DNA of 64,000 nt. Source: Punctularia strigosozonata HHB-11173 SS5. Lineage: Eukaryota; Basidiomycota; Agaricomycetes; Corticiales; Punctulariaceae. The position numbers and the translations under genes were made by a program. This document shows, in pieces, positions 47,344 to 61,852 of the stretch. The stretch's first letter is position 1. Each line of letters opens with the position of its first letter. The stretch lies in assembly GCF_000264995.1 (NCBI RefSeq), contig NW_006767446.1, positions 831,776 through 895,775 of the forward strand, written 5' to 3'. Under the pieces are notes generated by a model. That model was given only the letters and a program-made list of their open reading frames with translations. It was not told the origin of the DNA and searched no databases.

Positions 47344-50300
47344 ATGTCGCAGATATCTAGGAGAAGCTATGGCAGCTTTTCGCACGAGCGGAGGATATCC
47401 AAGCATCGGGTGACGGATGAGGAACTATTCAAGTGTGTCATGAAGCCACGTCCTTCAGGCGGTCGATTACTGATCGTAGTCCTTGTGCAGCTATACCCTC
47501 CGCGTAGCGTATGTGCGATGCATTACAATGTGATCAGCGGCCTCTAACGTATCTCATTAGATTGCTTGCATATCTTATGCAGCCCAAGCCGGAGGTGCAA
47601 TCTCAGAATACTGAATCCGAGCGCCGGGAACGCGAATATGTGGCCCGCTTGCAAGGCGCCGTGTCCAACTCGCTCGTGTCGATCGGAGATCTGTTCAAGG
47701 ACACGCTACGAGATGGCCCGAAAACTGTGCAGTTCCCGGAGAAGATGTTGAAAGTGCTTGACAAACGGTTGGAAAAGATTGGCATGGCGCAGGATCCATC
47801 GTGAGCACACACACCCCTCGTTCATCAATGCATGCATTAAGTTTGAACCGATGTGCTCCTTCAGCTTCTCCGACGCCCTCACACGGCGCGTGCTCATTGC
47901 CTTCTGGAACGGCACCATGTCCAAGCCCGAGTTCAAACGACAGATGAAGGACAACCGCAAGATTGAAGACCTCATCCTCATGTTCGTCACCAACACCACC
48001 AACGCGCTCAAGAAAGAGCCCTCCCTCGGCACGGACGGGTGGAAGACCGAGCTGAACAACCAGATCGCGACCTTCATCCGGCTCCTGCGCGAGTGCCTCC
48101 GCAGCGTGCACCACGTCCCGCCCGAGTTGATCTCGAGGCTGGATATGTACACCGCGAAGCTCGCGCCGCCGAAGACGCAGAGCGTATACAGCGATTCTGG
48201 GTACGATTCCGGGTCACAAGCGGGGAACCGAGACTCGCTGTATGGATCGCCGGTGGTCGGCGTCAGCACGAACGTGTCGGACATGCCCCTCGTGAAAACT
48301 GTGGCGCAATTGTTTAAGGTTGATGACCAGACTGCGCAGCGGGAGATCGACACGCTGAGACAAGTTTGCCATGAACGAGTATGGTTTTCTTTTATCATCA
48401 CGTTTTATGTGCCGCTGACATATTCTGACCATAGGCAGCGCTGACGGACCTGAAGGTTGGTCCATCTATGTGTGGCGATATGATTAGACGATATTGACAT
48501 GATCCATAGACGTGCTTGAAGAACATCAACGCGGGGTCACCATTTCCTGGCCGACGAGAAGACTTCGATAGCGATGCCGCGTGGCAGTACTGGCGCACAC
48601 TCGAAACCTCCCATCTCTCCCAACTCATGGTCGTCATGGTCCAGCTTAACCCAGAGCTCGCGAAATCGACCCCCTCCGACGCTTTCCCTCAGTCCCCAGG
48701 CGGCAGCGCACGACCAGGTTCTATCTACTCCCAGACAGGCTCCTTCCACCCCTCTCGGGGGTCCATCAGCAGCCGAAAGTCGTTCTTAGCCGGTTCCGGC
48801 AACCCCGACGCGGTGAGCGCCGAAATCGACGGCGACGACGAAATCCAAGTCGGGCACAACTTCACTTTCATTCCACCTAACCCGAAGAAGTATTACCGTC
48901 GCTTGTTGGAAATATGCATCACGGCGGACCTGGAGGCAATGTTCAGCGATGCCGTCAATGACGACGACGAAGTCTCGCTTGGCATCCTGACACCACCCCA
49001 TATTGAGCTCATCAATGAATGCGCGTTAAGGTGGAGAATTGGGCAACCGTATCGGGCGGCCTGCTTCTTGGACTTGGTGAAGCAGTTTTACGAGCGGAAT
49101 GATGTGCCGCTGGAGTGCATACCGGAGGCCCTTCAAACTATTCACAAGGTGATGACCGAGATTGAGCTTGACAAATGGCCCATACAGGACGTAAGTGAAT
49201 TTAAAAAACAGAAGGGGCATTCTCTCATGATTGTGTAGTCCGATTATCTAGCACAAGTCTACGGCGGACTCTTCAACATCTTCTTATCCGCTCTCTACCA
49301 CGCGCTCGACGGCATTCCCCATCTTAAAGCGTCCGACGTGGCTCCATACCTATCCATCCTGGAACACGTTCGCGACAGCGGCCTGCTCGACAGATTTGAA
49401 GTCGACGTCGGCGCCAGGATCGCGGAGATACAGGACAAAGTTCGCGAGCTGTCCCAACGGGTGTACGAGGAGAAAATGCAAGAGTTCATGGCACAACGAG
49501 GAGTCAACTCGGCGTTGCCGCTGCTGCTCATGACGGACGAGATTGAGAAGAACGCCAAGTTGTTGGATAAGCGGTTCCCGGAACCGTTGCTGGGGTAAGT
49601 TCTCCGATCATGGTACCAACAGGGAGTCACTATGCTGATCATATCATGTTCGAAGACAACTGGACCTCGTGGCGTTGTATGTTGAAGTTCAGATACCAAT
49701 GTACATCTCGGACTTGTCGCAGTCGGGGAAACGGTTATCTGAAGGAGCGACGAACGGCCCAACACCGGACGTGCCTATACAAGATCTCTTCGCGCTTTAT
49801 CGCAGAACGAAGACTATGCTCAGCATGCTCAAAGCTTTCTGTCCGAAGTGAGTCGTTTATTATTCTGTATGACTTGGACATGACATGACTTTCGAGCTAG
49901 TGTCGAACCTCATTTTGATGATGGCGTGTTCTTCGAACCATATGTGCGGCAATGGCTCGTTATCACCGACAGTAAAACCGCGCAATGGGTCAAAGCAGTA
50001 AGTACGCACTGTTGACCAAGTCATTCCGTAGCTGACTCCTTGATAGGCGATTGAAGCTGATAAGGTTGGCATTCCTACCCCTGATTGGACGACTGTCTTT
50101 GATTATTCATTTTCAGTGGGAAGCCGAGGGCGATGCTGGCCATAGTTCATCTATCGTCGATCTCTTTGATTCTCTACGCAGTCCAATCAAGACCCTGGAA
50201 GATTTGGAATGGTCTGACCCTTACCAGGAAGCTCGGTTCTTGACCAGCTTGGCGAAGGTGCTTTACACGATCATGAACCTTATACCCTCTCCTGATGTCG

Positions 50301-52248
50301 GGATGTCCAGACTATTAGCAAGGCTGTTGAACAGTATTGTCGTAGCGTGGAGGAACTGTTCATGGCCGAGATGTACCCTCGACCTGCAGAATTCTTGCAA
50401 CCGCAAAAATCTTCAGCCTGGCTGGAAAAGGCCAAACAGCTCGCGATCACTGAGAAAAAGATCGAGGTGTTCAACTTCAAGCCGGAGTCCTGCGTCAAGC
50501 TGAACAACGTGGAGAGCGCGCGGAAACTACTCGATAACCTGTACAGCCAGATGGAAGCGGACAAGATTGCGGAGATAATCGAGCAGAGCGCGCCTCCTGT
50601 GCCTGCGAAGGTTGAGCGACCGCGGTTCTTGTTCACGGTCAAGATATCCGTTGCGGAAGGTTTAGTGCCTTTGGATAGCAGCCCGTCGTCACTCCTGGAC
50701 ACTTTCGTCACTCTCAGCGACGAAGCCGGTAATCGTCTCGCTAAAACGCGGACGATTTATGAAACCCTCTGTCCTCGCTGTACGCGTCCAATGTGTTGCA
50801 TTCCATACTCTATACTAAAGATACACGTACAGGGGACGAAACCTTCGACCTATCTGTAGACAAGCCCTTGTGGTTGATGGTTAGCGTCCGAGACCGTGCG
50901 TTAGTGGGAAAACACGACACGATTGGCCGAGCATACATCTGTCTTGACCCCAAGCGATTTGGCGATTTCTTGACGCATGATCTCTGGCTGGACTTGGATA
51001 GGCCGGGACGCATCCTTCTTCGTGTCAGTATGGAAGGCGAGAAGGACGACATCCTTTTCTTCTTTGGACGCGCGTTCAGGTCATTGAAGCGAGCGGAGGG
51101 CGACATGGTCAGAATCTTCATAGACAAGGTACGTTACACCAGTCATTGTTCTTCACGATGGCTGAAAGAAAGTTTCTGTAGATGTCGCCCTTGATTAGGC
51201 AAACACTGTCGAGAAACGTTCTCAAAACCCTCACGAAGACCGGCTATTCATTGGACTACAACAAGGCCCTAGGCAATGTAACCGCGTTGTATCGCTCCGC
51301 CGTGGGTCAGGCCTCAAACGAGATTCAAGTACCGCTGCCCTCGGACGAGAAGCCGCGCATCCGGCCTGAAGAGCTGACGGACGTCCAGATCGAGCAGGTC
51401 TTGGCCCCTCTCTTCGACTACTTCGACAACAACCTTCCGACCATCAACACCTGCCTGGTCGACGCCGTGAAGCAGATGGTCATGACCAGGATCTGGAAGG
51501 AGATCCTCACTGTCATCGAGGGCTTGCTCATACCCCCGCTATCCGATGTTCCTAGTGACCTGAAACCTCTCACTGACAAGGAGGTGGATATCGTCTTCAA
51601 GTGGTTGAAGGTACGACGTCCCTGATGCTTGTTGAGAGAAAACGCTCATATGTTGTCTGCAGTTCCTTCGAGACTACTTCTATATCGACGGTGAAGGGCC
51701 CCTGTCCCTCGAAGAGCTCCAGAACCAGAGGTATCGTGACATCTTGTCGATCCGACTGTACTACGATTGGCATTCGTAAGTTCCGGTTCATCCAAGCCAG
51801 CGTCTCTCCATGCTCATGTTGTTATATAGGGATGCCCTAATGGAGGAGTGCGTGCGGATGATGCAGCAGACGCTCCGCGAGTCTTCTACCGTGACTAAGC
51901 GCTCGAAAAGCGTGTACAACCAGCGCAACCTGGGAACGATCAAGGATCGCAAGCGGGAGAAGAAGAAGGAGAAGAACGAGGTGTCCAACGGTGCGGAGAC
52001 GATCATGCGTATCCTGCGCATGAGGTGAGTGTTCCTTCTCTCGTCCTTCTCTCGTGCAGCCTCGACTCACTTGCGGAACCTCCAGGCCGAGAACTCAGGA
52101 ATTCATCGCGCAACAGATGCAAATCATGACCGCCGTGCAGCAGGAGCAGGAAGCGCGCGCCCAGGCACAAGAGCGGAAGAAGCTGCAGCGCCCGCGAAGC
52201 CAGGTGCAGCCGCAAATACCCCCGGTTCCTGCCGTCCCTCCGATATAA
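47344..52248 (+). CDS. Munc13-type protein with MHD1, C2 and MHD2 domains (fungal Ync13-like)
   Basis: A membrane-traffic protein. In yeasts, Ync13-type proteins promote vesicle fusion and cytokinesis; I infer a similar role. The start is MSQISRRSYGSFSHERRISK, spliced (GTGTGT...TTAG) to LLAYLMQPKPEVQ. Helical N-terminal exons run to about 48380. The MHD1 region lies near 48880-49600 (YRRLLEICITADLEAMFSDA, ALHYALDG-type segment LYHALDGIPHLKASDVAPYL). A C2 domain at about 50620-51130 is seen as FLFTVKISVAEGLVPLD and LWLMVSVRDRALVGKHDTIG. The MHD2 region is at 51330-51830 (APLFDYFDNNLPTINTCLVD, MTRIWKEILTVIEGLLIPPL). The tail is charged, Gln/Pro-rich and ends VPAVPPI. Many introns of about 50-60 nt fit. 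The order MHD1-C2-MHD2 is complete and I see no lesion. Length is roughly 1,300 residues. Confidence 0.9.
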
Positions 52249-52980
52249 AAACCTCTCTCGATTTTCTGCTTTCTTCTTCTACCTCTGTGTGGCACTCCTC
52301 GCGATACCTCGGATTTTCTTTCCTTGTTCCTGCCATATACTCATTGCTCTTGCTATTGGATGTTTTGCTCTAATACCTCGATGTTTCTATGTGGATCAGC
52401 TTGGTGCCGAATCTTAATCTCGTTTTCGCTCTCAAGATCGCTCCGCATTTGCTGCGGCGGGCGACGTCGGATCTCCCGCGAAAGTCATGTCGCCGTCAGA
52501 CGCTCTCAAGCTGCAGAACGTCCATGTGTGCGACGTTGGAGGCGATCAACTTCGCAAAATAACGCGACTGTGCAATGACATCACATCGCCCAGTGCCCAC
52601 ATACGTACAGGAAAGGCGCCTCACCCCTATACTCAGTGACCTCCATTACTCGACACCAACGACCTCATACCCCTGTTCCGTTCATAACGCGAGGGTCCAT
52701 ATGATGTGCGCGTGCAGTCCGGCCTTCGGATCACACCTGCCCCAGCACTCTCATTCCGTGTTACCGAGAGCAGGGATCCGGAAGTAGCCACTTGAACCAC
52801 GGCGTGCTTCGCGTTGCTCCTTCATTATACCCATACACTTCGTGTGTTGCCTACGACTACTCGCTTAGCAACCCATTGTGCACGACCTACGACGCCAGAC
52901 ACGAAAGAACGACAGCGCTCCATCCTCCTCTCCGAACTGCTTCAGCAATGCACTCCAAACGCTGGCATAAAGGCTACGCC
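52249..52980. other. Intergenic, nothing recognised
   Basis: 3' flank of the Munc13-like gene and promoter of the NADAR gene; T-rich just after the stop. No conserved frame. Confidence 0.5.
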
Positions 52981-54289
52981 ATGCCGCCCTCGACCACACA
53001 GGCCCGCAGGGACGAACCCTTGTATTTTTATGGAGATTCGCGACATCCTCACTATGAGTATGTCTTGTCTATTTTCCGCGCTGGCGTTCTTGACGTGCCG
53101 CCTAGGTTCTCCAATTTCTCTCCACACGATGTCGAGTACCATGGCCAAATATACCCTACAGCCGCCCATCGTACGCTATCGTGTCGTTCTTATCCTCAGA
53201 CGCAACACGGTACTGATCCGTGCGCAATATGCAGTATTTCAAGTTATGAAGTTCATCACCGTCGCGCCCGACATCGCCGAGAAGATCAAGCACCAACGCG
53301 ATCCGCTCGAGGCGACGCGGAAAGCGAAGGAGTACGAGCGCCATCAGCGCCCGGACTGGAGCATGGTGATGGTCGACGTCATGTACGACGTGCTTAAGCG
53401 CAAATTCTACCGGCATCCTCTGTTGCAGCAGGCGCTCGTAGAGACGGGGACGCGCCCGCTCATAGAAGACAGCAAGGTGGGTGCTGATTTCAAGAGAGAC
53501 ACGACCGCTCACGCAAGATCGGAGAATCTGTGATAACCTTTACCTTTTTCCTTGTCTGTAGACGGACGGGTTCTGGGGGATCGGGGCGGACGGCAATGGC
53601 GAGAACTGGATGGGTCGGTCTTTGATGCGTCTGCGAGAGAAGATCAGGCAGCCTATCAAGTTTCATGGCCGCCAGGACCCGTATTTCGAGTTCGTCTCTA
53701 TGCTCGCGGGAATGTCAGAGCTCCCTTACTCACGGAAAGAGCAGGTTCTCGAACTTTTCCCCGCATGGAGTCGTATACAAAGGATCTCGCTATCCTTCGG
53801 CCCAACATCGTGAGCACCCTGACGAGATCTCTTGAGATGAGTTCTGCCACGGAGTACCGATGATGGTCATGCAAACAGTCTTCGAAGCGTACAAGTTCTT
53901 CACGACGGCTCCAGAGATCTCGGAGCGTATTCGGCAGCTGCCCAAGCCACGCGACGCGCTCGCCGAGGCGCTCAAATCCGAGCTCAAGGACCTTGTCCGC
54001 GCCGATTGGCACGACGTGCGCGTCCGGGTGATGGAGCGCGTGCTCGAGATGAAGTTTACGCAGCACCAAGAACTGCGGCAGATCCTGCTCAGCACGGGCG
54101 GACGCGAGCTTGTCAACGACAGTACGGTGAGTGACAGCGCCGCGTGTCCGCATTCGAAGTGGCCCCTGACGATCGTCTCTGTTTTGCCAGGATGACGTGT
54201 TCTGGGGTGCTGGGCAGGACGGAAAGGGTCATAACGAGCTAGGAAAGGTATTGATGCGCCTGCGAGCCAAGCTTCAGTACGGCGATTGA
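52981..54289 (+). CDS. Tandem NADAR-domain protein (two YbiA-like domains)
   Basis: NADAR proteins are N-glycosidases acting on riboflavin-pathway intermediates (YbiA) or on ADP-ribosylated guanosine. Which activity applies here is unknown. Domain 1: PLYFYGDSRHPHYE, spliced by GTATGT...CCTAG to FSNFSPHDVEYHGQIYPTAA. Then MKFITVAPDIAEKI, RPDWSMVMVDVMYDVLKRKF and, after an intron, DGFWGIGADGNGENWMGRSL. Domain 2 repeats this order: IKFHGRQDPYFE, FSNFSPHGVVYKGSRYPSAQ, AYKFFTTAPEISERIRQ, RADWHDVRVRVMERVLEMKF, DDVFWGAGQDGKGHNELG. It ends LRAKLQYGD with TGA at 54287-54289. Matching introns sit at the same motif in both halves, which shows internal gene duplication. The start at 52981 (MPPSTTQARRDEP) is the nearest Met before domain 1; upstream ATGs are possible. 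Confidence 0.87.
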
Positions 54290-56078
54290 CATCGCGCGCG
54301 GTTTGGGATCCCTCGACGTTGATAATATGGGCTTTCCTGGAAGCCACTTCGCATCATTTTTCGGCGAGCGCGATGCGCTGCTTTATACCCGCCACTATAC
54401 CCAATGCATATGCAGAATTTACACGGACCCAGCGCGCTTGAACAGCGCAAGCTCGGCGGCTGTGGACACGAGGCCGGCTGTACGAGGGCGTGCCTGTCCT
54501 GCCAAACAGCTCTGCCACATGGAGAGGTTCGAATCTGGCATCGAGAGATCTGGATCTCGCGTACAAGGAGGTCAAAGTCTCGAAGAGGTGGTCGGCGATA
54601 GATGAAGTCAGCGACGAAAACCGTCGCGGTAGCGGCATGTGGACCAAATGCGGACCGCATCGGCTGCACGCTGTGAGCGGGCAAACTGAGGCTGGAAGCC
54701 TCTCTGTCTGGTTATGCGCCGTAGAAAGTTATCAATATCTTGAAGACGGATGAGGAACAGATCTTAGAATGGGGCGCTCGAGGAAGGCGTTTCGTGCGAT
54801 CTCCGGGAAGCGCCGGGCGAACTCGGTAAAGCCCGGCATCGGTAGCTGCAACCCGTCGCTGGCCGTCTGCGCGTCCGCATTCCGTTGGGATGCCATTTTG
54901 GTGGGCTATTCGAGCAGGTGATAATTCCGACGTCGGCATCTCGAGTGAAAACACACGCTATACGCACTTTCAACCGGCAATTTGGATCACTATCTGTGCA
55001 GGGATGCTATTTTACCAATCGCGAAGTCGGCATCTCGACCGTGAAGAAAACACGGGCTGCGCTCACCCTCGACCGACGATATGGACATCAGCTAATACAG
55101 TTGTTTCAGCATATCACCGATCAATTGCACGTATTGTGCATCCTACCTCTGAAAGCACTTGCACAGGATTTGCATTAACGACGTCGAAGACGGCGCCGCT
55201 TGTGATTGACGTTAGTCCAGCGCCAGTTGTGACAAAGCTTGCGCAACGGATTTTCGTAGCCAGCGGCGGACTCTGCGCGGAATGAAGCTTGCAAAGCGCA
55301 AGGTCAGCGGAGCTCGGAACGGCCGTGCATGCCTACCTCCGACTCCGAGATGAGGGCTACGGATCCGCGATCGACGGCCGTGCACGAACTCGAGTCACGG
55401 CGCGTCGAGATACCACTCCTGGCAAAACGGCCAGAAAGATCGTTCTTGATTATTCTGTTCGGTGGGGCGGCGTGTAAAGTAATGAATACTGCCGAGCTCC
55501 GCCCGCACCCGGCTCTCGTCTGGTCAGATGGGAGTGCCATGCCCGCTGTGGTCCCTGATGTTCATCGAACCCACGACTTTCGGAGATAAAGTGTATTTTG
55601 TCATGCTTCCGGTGCTGAAAATGTAATCGGGGATTGATCGGGATACCGCGTTAAACCAGCGATTACACCCATGGGTACGAAGTCCCAGGGGACACGTTGT
55701 GCGTCTTGCAACCTATCTTAAGTTTCTTCGACATAAGAATGGGAGGCGGAAAGTGAAAGGTCTATGGCTTCTGTTGATGTTTCTACTATGATATACGCCT
55801 TCTAAGGCGCCGATCGCCCGTTCCAAGGCCCTGCCAGGCCGTTCCACGACGGGCTCTTGCGGATGGAAGGGGCTCTGCAAGACAGTTTCGCTAAGCTCGT
55901 CGGGAGGCAATGTTCCCGCCGAGCGCAATCCAGAATGTGTCTAGCACACGTGTGTTGGAATTGCAGGGAGCTTATGGAGCCGAGCTGAGGGAGGACTCGG
56001 AACTAAGGGCAGGCCAAAAGGTTGGGGCTTATGATGCGACGATAGATAATCAAGCCGAGACGCGTCGGTGCCCGCCCG
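54290..56078. other. Intergenic, no supported gene; right end is the gpd promoter
   Basis: About 1.8 kb with scattered short frames and no recognisable protein. It may include decayed sequence. Confidence 0.5.
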
Positions 56079-56085
56079 TATAAAA
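56079..56085 (+). promoter_or_regulatory. TATA box of the GAPDH gene
   Basis: TATAAAA about 59 nt upstream of the ATG. A pyrimidine-rich stretch (CTCCTCTTCCTC) follows at about 56101-56113, as usual for strongly expressed fungal genes. Confidence 0.7.
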
Positions 56086-56143
56086 GCCGTCCGCCGACGA
56101 CTCCTCTTCCTCAACACCCACCAGATCGCTACCACATCCACCA

Positions 56144-57484
<1,341 letters not shown>

Positions 57485-57993
57485 AGGGATCGATCGCATT
57501 CGGTTTCGCTGTTCGCTGTTTTACTTTGACTGTGACTGACTGACCTCCGGCCCGAAGAACAAAAAAACAAATGTATTCTGTTGTAACGGTGTAATAATCG
57601 ATTGTCATGCAGATATCCTATAGACATTTTTGTCTGCGTATCTCTGGTACACCTGCGAAACAGACGTGGAAAACGGACTGCGGCATTGTCCATTGGTGGA
57701 CGGCCGGACCAACACAGGAGAAGAGAAAGGAAGGGGAAGCAGCGTTTACGTCACCAGCCACAACATGGATGCTACCGCAGGGGCTTGTGAGCCGTTTCTG
57801 TCTTTCTGTCTCCCCCGAGATTCTTCCAGCACACTCCAATAGAGTGTATCTGCAGCACGGCGAAGTGGGGTGGAACTTTTACCATGCACTGCATTTTTTG
57901 GCGGGGCTCCCCGCGGACATCTTTGACCACTGCGGAGAACTTTTACCACCTGCAGATACACTCTAATACGGTAACACCACATCAAACACTTCA
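57485..57993. other. 3' flank of gpd, nothing recognised
   Basis: About 0.5 kb with short frames. The sequence GAACTTTTACCA occurs twice (57870 and 57938), and a 20-bp word around GAGTGTATCTGCAG near 57841 reappears in inverted form near 57951. No gene. Confidence 0.5.
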
Positions 57994-58520
57994 GGCCGAG
58001 ATGGATGTATGGTGCCCATCGGTAAGGATCCGGGTGCGCACGACGTAGCTTCTGTACTGCTTCGTCAAGAGCGCTCGTATGCAATATAAATAGAGCTCGT
58101 TCTTTCATCTTGTCGCCTTCCGCGGTCTCGCAGGCGCTCAAGAACGCCAAGAAGGCATGAGGTAGGTAGGTAGGTTCATCGGCATCAGCTTCTCGATGGT
58201 CAACATCGCGTCCTCCATCACGAAAACCGCTTTTTGAGCGGGTCCTCCGTACATATTCTGCTGACCATGACACGCGAGGTGCACGATCGTCGCCCGGGGT
58301 AAATAGGCCAGTACCCCGCCTCCGTTGTGGCTCCACAGCCGTCCCCCGCTGCGATACCGTTACCGTTCGCAGGGGGAAGGTGTATCCCCGATCCTGACGG
58401 TAGGGCAGCACGAACGACGTTGGCTTCAAGTTCTTCTTGCGCCGAGTAGAGGTCGCATAGCTCAGGCCCTAGGTCTCTGCGACGAATAGGGCACTGCGGC
58501 GATCAACGCGCGCCCGTATG
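57994..58520 (-). pseudogene. Relic of a third CHAT-domain gene
   Basis: Minus-strand fragments follow the CHAT order of the two intact genes. They are GRALIAAVPYSSQ, then DLYSAQEELEANVVRAALPS and ATIVHLACHGQQN (catalytic His region). MLTIEKLMPM follows, then in another frame LPHAFLAFLSACETAEGD (catalytic Cys region), and finally ALDEAVQKLRRAHPDPYRWA. Between the last two, the part containing the ATLW and DGPEIA motifs is deleted. A TAGG microsatellite at 58161-58175 marks the frame break before the Cys region. The TPR part is absent. It is clearly non-functional. Confidence 0.85.
58161..58175. repeat. TAGG microsatellite within the CHAT relic
   Basis: GGTAGGTAGGTAGGT replaces the codons joining the LMPV-type and LPRAF-type motifs and shifts the frame. 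Confidence 0.85.
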
Positions 58521-58762
58521 TCATGCTTTCCTCACTGGTTGCTCGACGCTGATCTCGCCGCCAGCAGAATGGCAAATATATAGCACATGACAAGATGGTG
58601 ACATTACAATCATCGGTCTGCCGACCCGTTAAACCGGGACAATATATATATAACGTACTTCCGTTTATCATACCGTCGACCGCCGAACTCGGCAGTAGCA
58701 CTGTTGAAGCACTGTTGGGCTCGCATGGAGCAAGGGTAGTGTTCGAGAGGAGGGCAACTTCG

Positions 58763-61700
58763 TCATGCGGCGTCGTCCACCGGCTCCTTCGTGATCGATC
58801 CGTTCGCTTTCGCGTCGTGGGCGTGGTCTTGGAGGTTGGACCGCGGTCCGTGGTAGTGGCGATGTCCCCTAGAAGAAGAAGTAAAAAAAAAAAAAAAAAG
58901 ACCGAGGGATCGCACGTCAGCGACAAGACGCGGGGGAAAGTTGGCGTCAGACGCACCCGACCATGTACCAGAAGCTGGACGTGAGAGAAGCCGGAAAAGG
59001 TCAGCGCGCACGAGCGGGGGTCAGTGGGAAACGTGCGTACCCGGAGAGGATGACGACGCCGAGGGTGATGACCGACGCGTAGTTCATGTTGTCCTTCGTC
59101 ACGGGCCGCACGTTCGGCAGGGAGAAGATGACGATGATGAAGCACGTCCAGAGGATGCAGTTGATGTTCGCCGCCCAGCCCAGTCTGTGAGGTGAGCAGA
59201 TCGGTCCTCGTCAGTTCCCGCGATCGAAGTGACGCTGAGCAGGGCGAGGCAAAAGGAAGAGTGTCTTACAGTCCATCGCCCATGTAGACTGGAAGACGCG
59301 TGGTGGAGTCAGCGTTGTCCTGCGGAAGTATGAGAGGTGGTAGAAGGGGGCGACGTACATGGGCCCGGCTTGAACTGGACTTCGGGATGGTTCCTGTAGA
59401 TCCTTCGTCTAATGGAGTATGGCAACCCATGAGCGCGCGTCGCCTGACGAAAGACCAAACCAGACAAAAAAGAAACGAAAACGTACAGCGCGATGGGGAT
59501 GATGTACGAGCCGTCCAACGCGATGGCGCATAGCGAGAAGATGGCGTTGGCCGCGACGGGGCTCGCGAAATCGAGGAAGCCGGGGAGAATCGAGACGAAC
59601 GTCGTGAGCTGTTCCCCAACAGACCGTGAGCGAGTTTCATAAGAGGAGAGACAGGAAAGCCTCACCCAGATCGCCCGGAGCGGGGTCTGCGTCAGGCTCG
59701 AGTTGTGGCCAAAGTATTCGCGGTCGGGTAGGCCGTGGTCGCGGCTGAAGGCGAACACGGTCCGCGAGCACGCTTGCAGCGCGGTTTGGACCACGAAGAA
59801 GGCGGTGAGGCAAACGAACGTCTACGCGTGCGCCGCATGTAAGCGCGCGCGACTGGTTTGTCTGGCTGTGTACTAGCTTACCCAGAGGAAGAGCGCGCCC
59901 GGCTTGCCAATCCGCATGGCCATAATCTATCACCACATAAATTCTCGAGAGGCTCGCGTAGTATTCAGGCCCAGGACGCACCTCGAGGAATGCCGAGCCA
60001 GATGGTCCCGGGAGATTTTCGCTGTTGCATACGTTCAGCCACCCTGCCCTATTCGAAGAAGGCGAGAGGTTTAAACGCACAGAGGACCGGAGCACAGGAC
60101 GAGGACGATGTTGAGCAGCCAGCCGATGGTGCCGGTGCCGATCACGGCGATGAAGATCGCGCTCGGGGCGGCGTAGGCCGCCCGCCTGACTTCTTCCCTG
60201 GTGGAACAAGGTTCAGCTCGGCGTTCCGCTGGCAGGCAAATATAGATCAGATTGGGGTGGACTTACGAGATATGGGCGGTGGCGTCGTAGTCCTGGGTAC
60301 GTCATCGAAACAGGATAAGGCAATCAGGGTCATAGTAAAGGGGAAGTGGATACGAACCGTCATCTGCGCGTGGAGAACGTGGAAAGCGTCGATTGAGTTT
60401 CCTGGATGAAGGACGGATGGAGGAGGAGTGGGGCGTACCGTCCATTGCACGCTCAGAAGGCCGAAGAGGAACGCGATACCGGTGTTCCATCCCCCGGTCT
60501 GGTTCACGATCCCGTCCGAGCCGAACACGTACTTGGCCGCGTGCATCTCGTGCCTCGGCGTCTTCGCCAGCAGGCAGATGATGATCACTATTCACACAAA
60601 AGTTCCCGCTTTCAGATGGGTGGACCCGGAGAAAGGCGCGCGCGGGGGAATACGACGAGAGAAGGGCAACGTACGGAAGGTCGTGCCGAGGTTGACAAAT
60701 ACGAAGCCCTGGGTGAAGCGCGCGAGGTGGCGGGTGGCGAACGAATTCTATATTAAATCGGTGGTGCGCAGGCGCGCCCATACGTAGTCCGTGATGAGCG
60801 GAGACGATAAGAACGTTAATGTGAATGCGAAGGCTCACCAGGATCCCGTGCAGGACGAGAAGCGCGACGAAGAGGCCGACGACCTTGCCCTGCGTGATCT
60901 CGTAGTCCCCGCCCTGTGCGCTGTTCGCATTGGCCGGAAAAGGAAAAAATGCGGGATACATACCTTCGCAACGACGACCGCCGCCCAAATCATGTTTGAC
61001 AGCTGAGATTACCCAAAGCAGACGATATCAGCAAATGACGTCGCCAAACGGAAGTACCGCTCCGATAACGGGTGTAAGAATGGCACGCACGCCGAATTCG
61101 GTGGAGGAGATGCCTGCCACCTGACCGAGTATGTTGAGCCATCCGACGAACCAACCCATCTGCGAGAAGATGAGCCTGAGAAACACAGATAAGCGGAGAG
61201 GAACCGAACGGGATACGCACCCTCGCACGGTGTTTGATGGGCACGAGCTGCGCCGTAGCGGTGTATCTAGAAGGGGATGAATGAGCTAGGGTCTTGTGCG
61301 ATGAACCATGGTGTAGATGCGTACAGGCCACCGCAAGTTGGGAAGGCGCTGACAATCTCGGCGATGCTGGCTCCTGCATATAGAGCTTGAGTACGTTTTT
61401 CGTGGCGCCGAGATGAGGTAGTACACGTACCTAGAGTGAAGCACATGCACGCCCCCAACAGCCAACACCACACCGCGCTGGCGGGTCCTCCCAGTAAGAG
61501 CGGCGTATTGAAAGTCGTCGCCACGGAACTGCATAGGCCCTGCGACCACCGATCGGAGGTCCGTCAAATCGTCACGGCGGAATGGAGAGGGCAAGCGACG
61601 CACCATGATACTGAACGCGAAACTAATCTGTCACGCGCGAGAGCGAAGGAACAGAGGGCGGGGTCAGCGTGTGCGGCTTCAAATGTCATCGAGCGCAGCG

Positions 61701-61852
61701 CCGCTCACCGTGGCCAAGTTGCTGAACTCGCGCTTGAAGCTGGGGACGTATCCGAGCGCCTCGAGCTCCTTGTCATCGTCGTCGAGGTCGGACACGGACT
61801 GCAGCCCAGCCTCGGCGACGGGATACGAGCCTTTCTTCTGTAGATCGGTCAT
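58763..61852 (-). CDS. APC-superfamily amino-acid/GABA permease
   Basis: A plasma or vacuolar membrane transporter with about 12 TM helices, of the fungal GABA/choline/amino-acid permease group. The first exon (MTDLQKKGSYPVAEAG, start 61852) ends with the group motif LEALGYVPSFKREFSNLAT. It splices to ISFAFSIM, then VATTFNTPLLLGGPASAVWC. ASIAEIVSAFPTCGGLYAST is the family signature. Also visible are QLVPIKHRARV, WFVGWLNILGQVAGISSTEF, NTGIAFLFGLLSVQWT, AHISEEVRRAAYAAPSAIFI (signature), FAFSRDHGLPDREYFG and SLCAIALDGSYIIPIAL. A last intron with a 17-T run precedes the final exon (HYHGPRSNLQDHAHDAKA), which stops at 58763. Introns are numerous and short. The substrate cannot be told from sequence. 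Confidence 0.85.
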
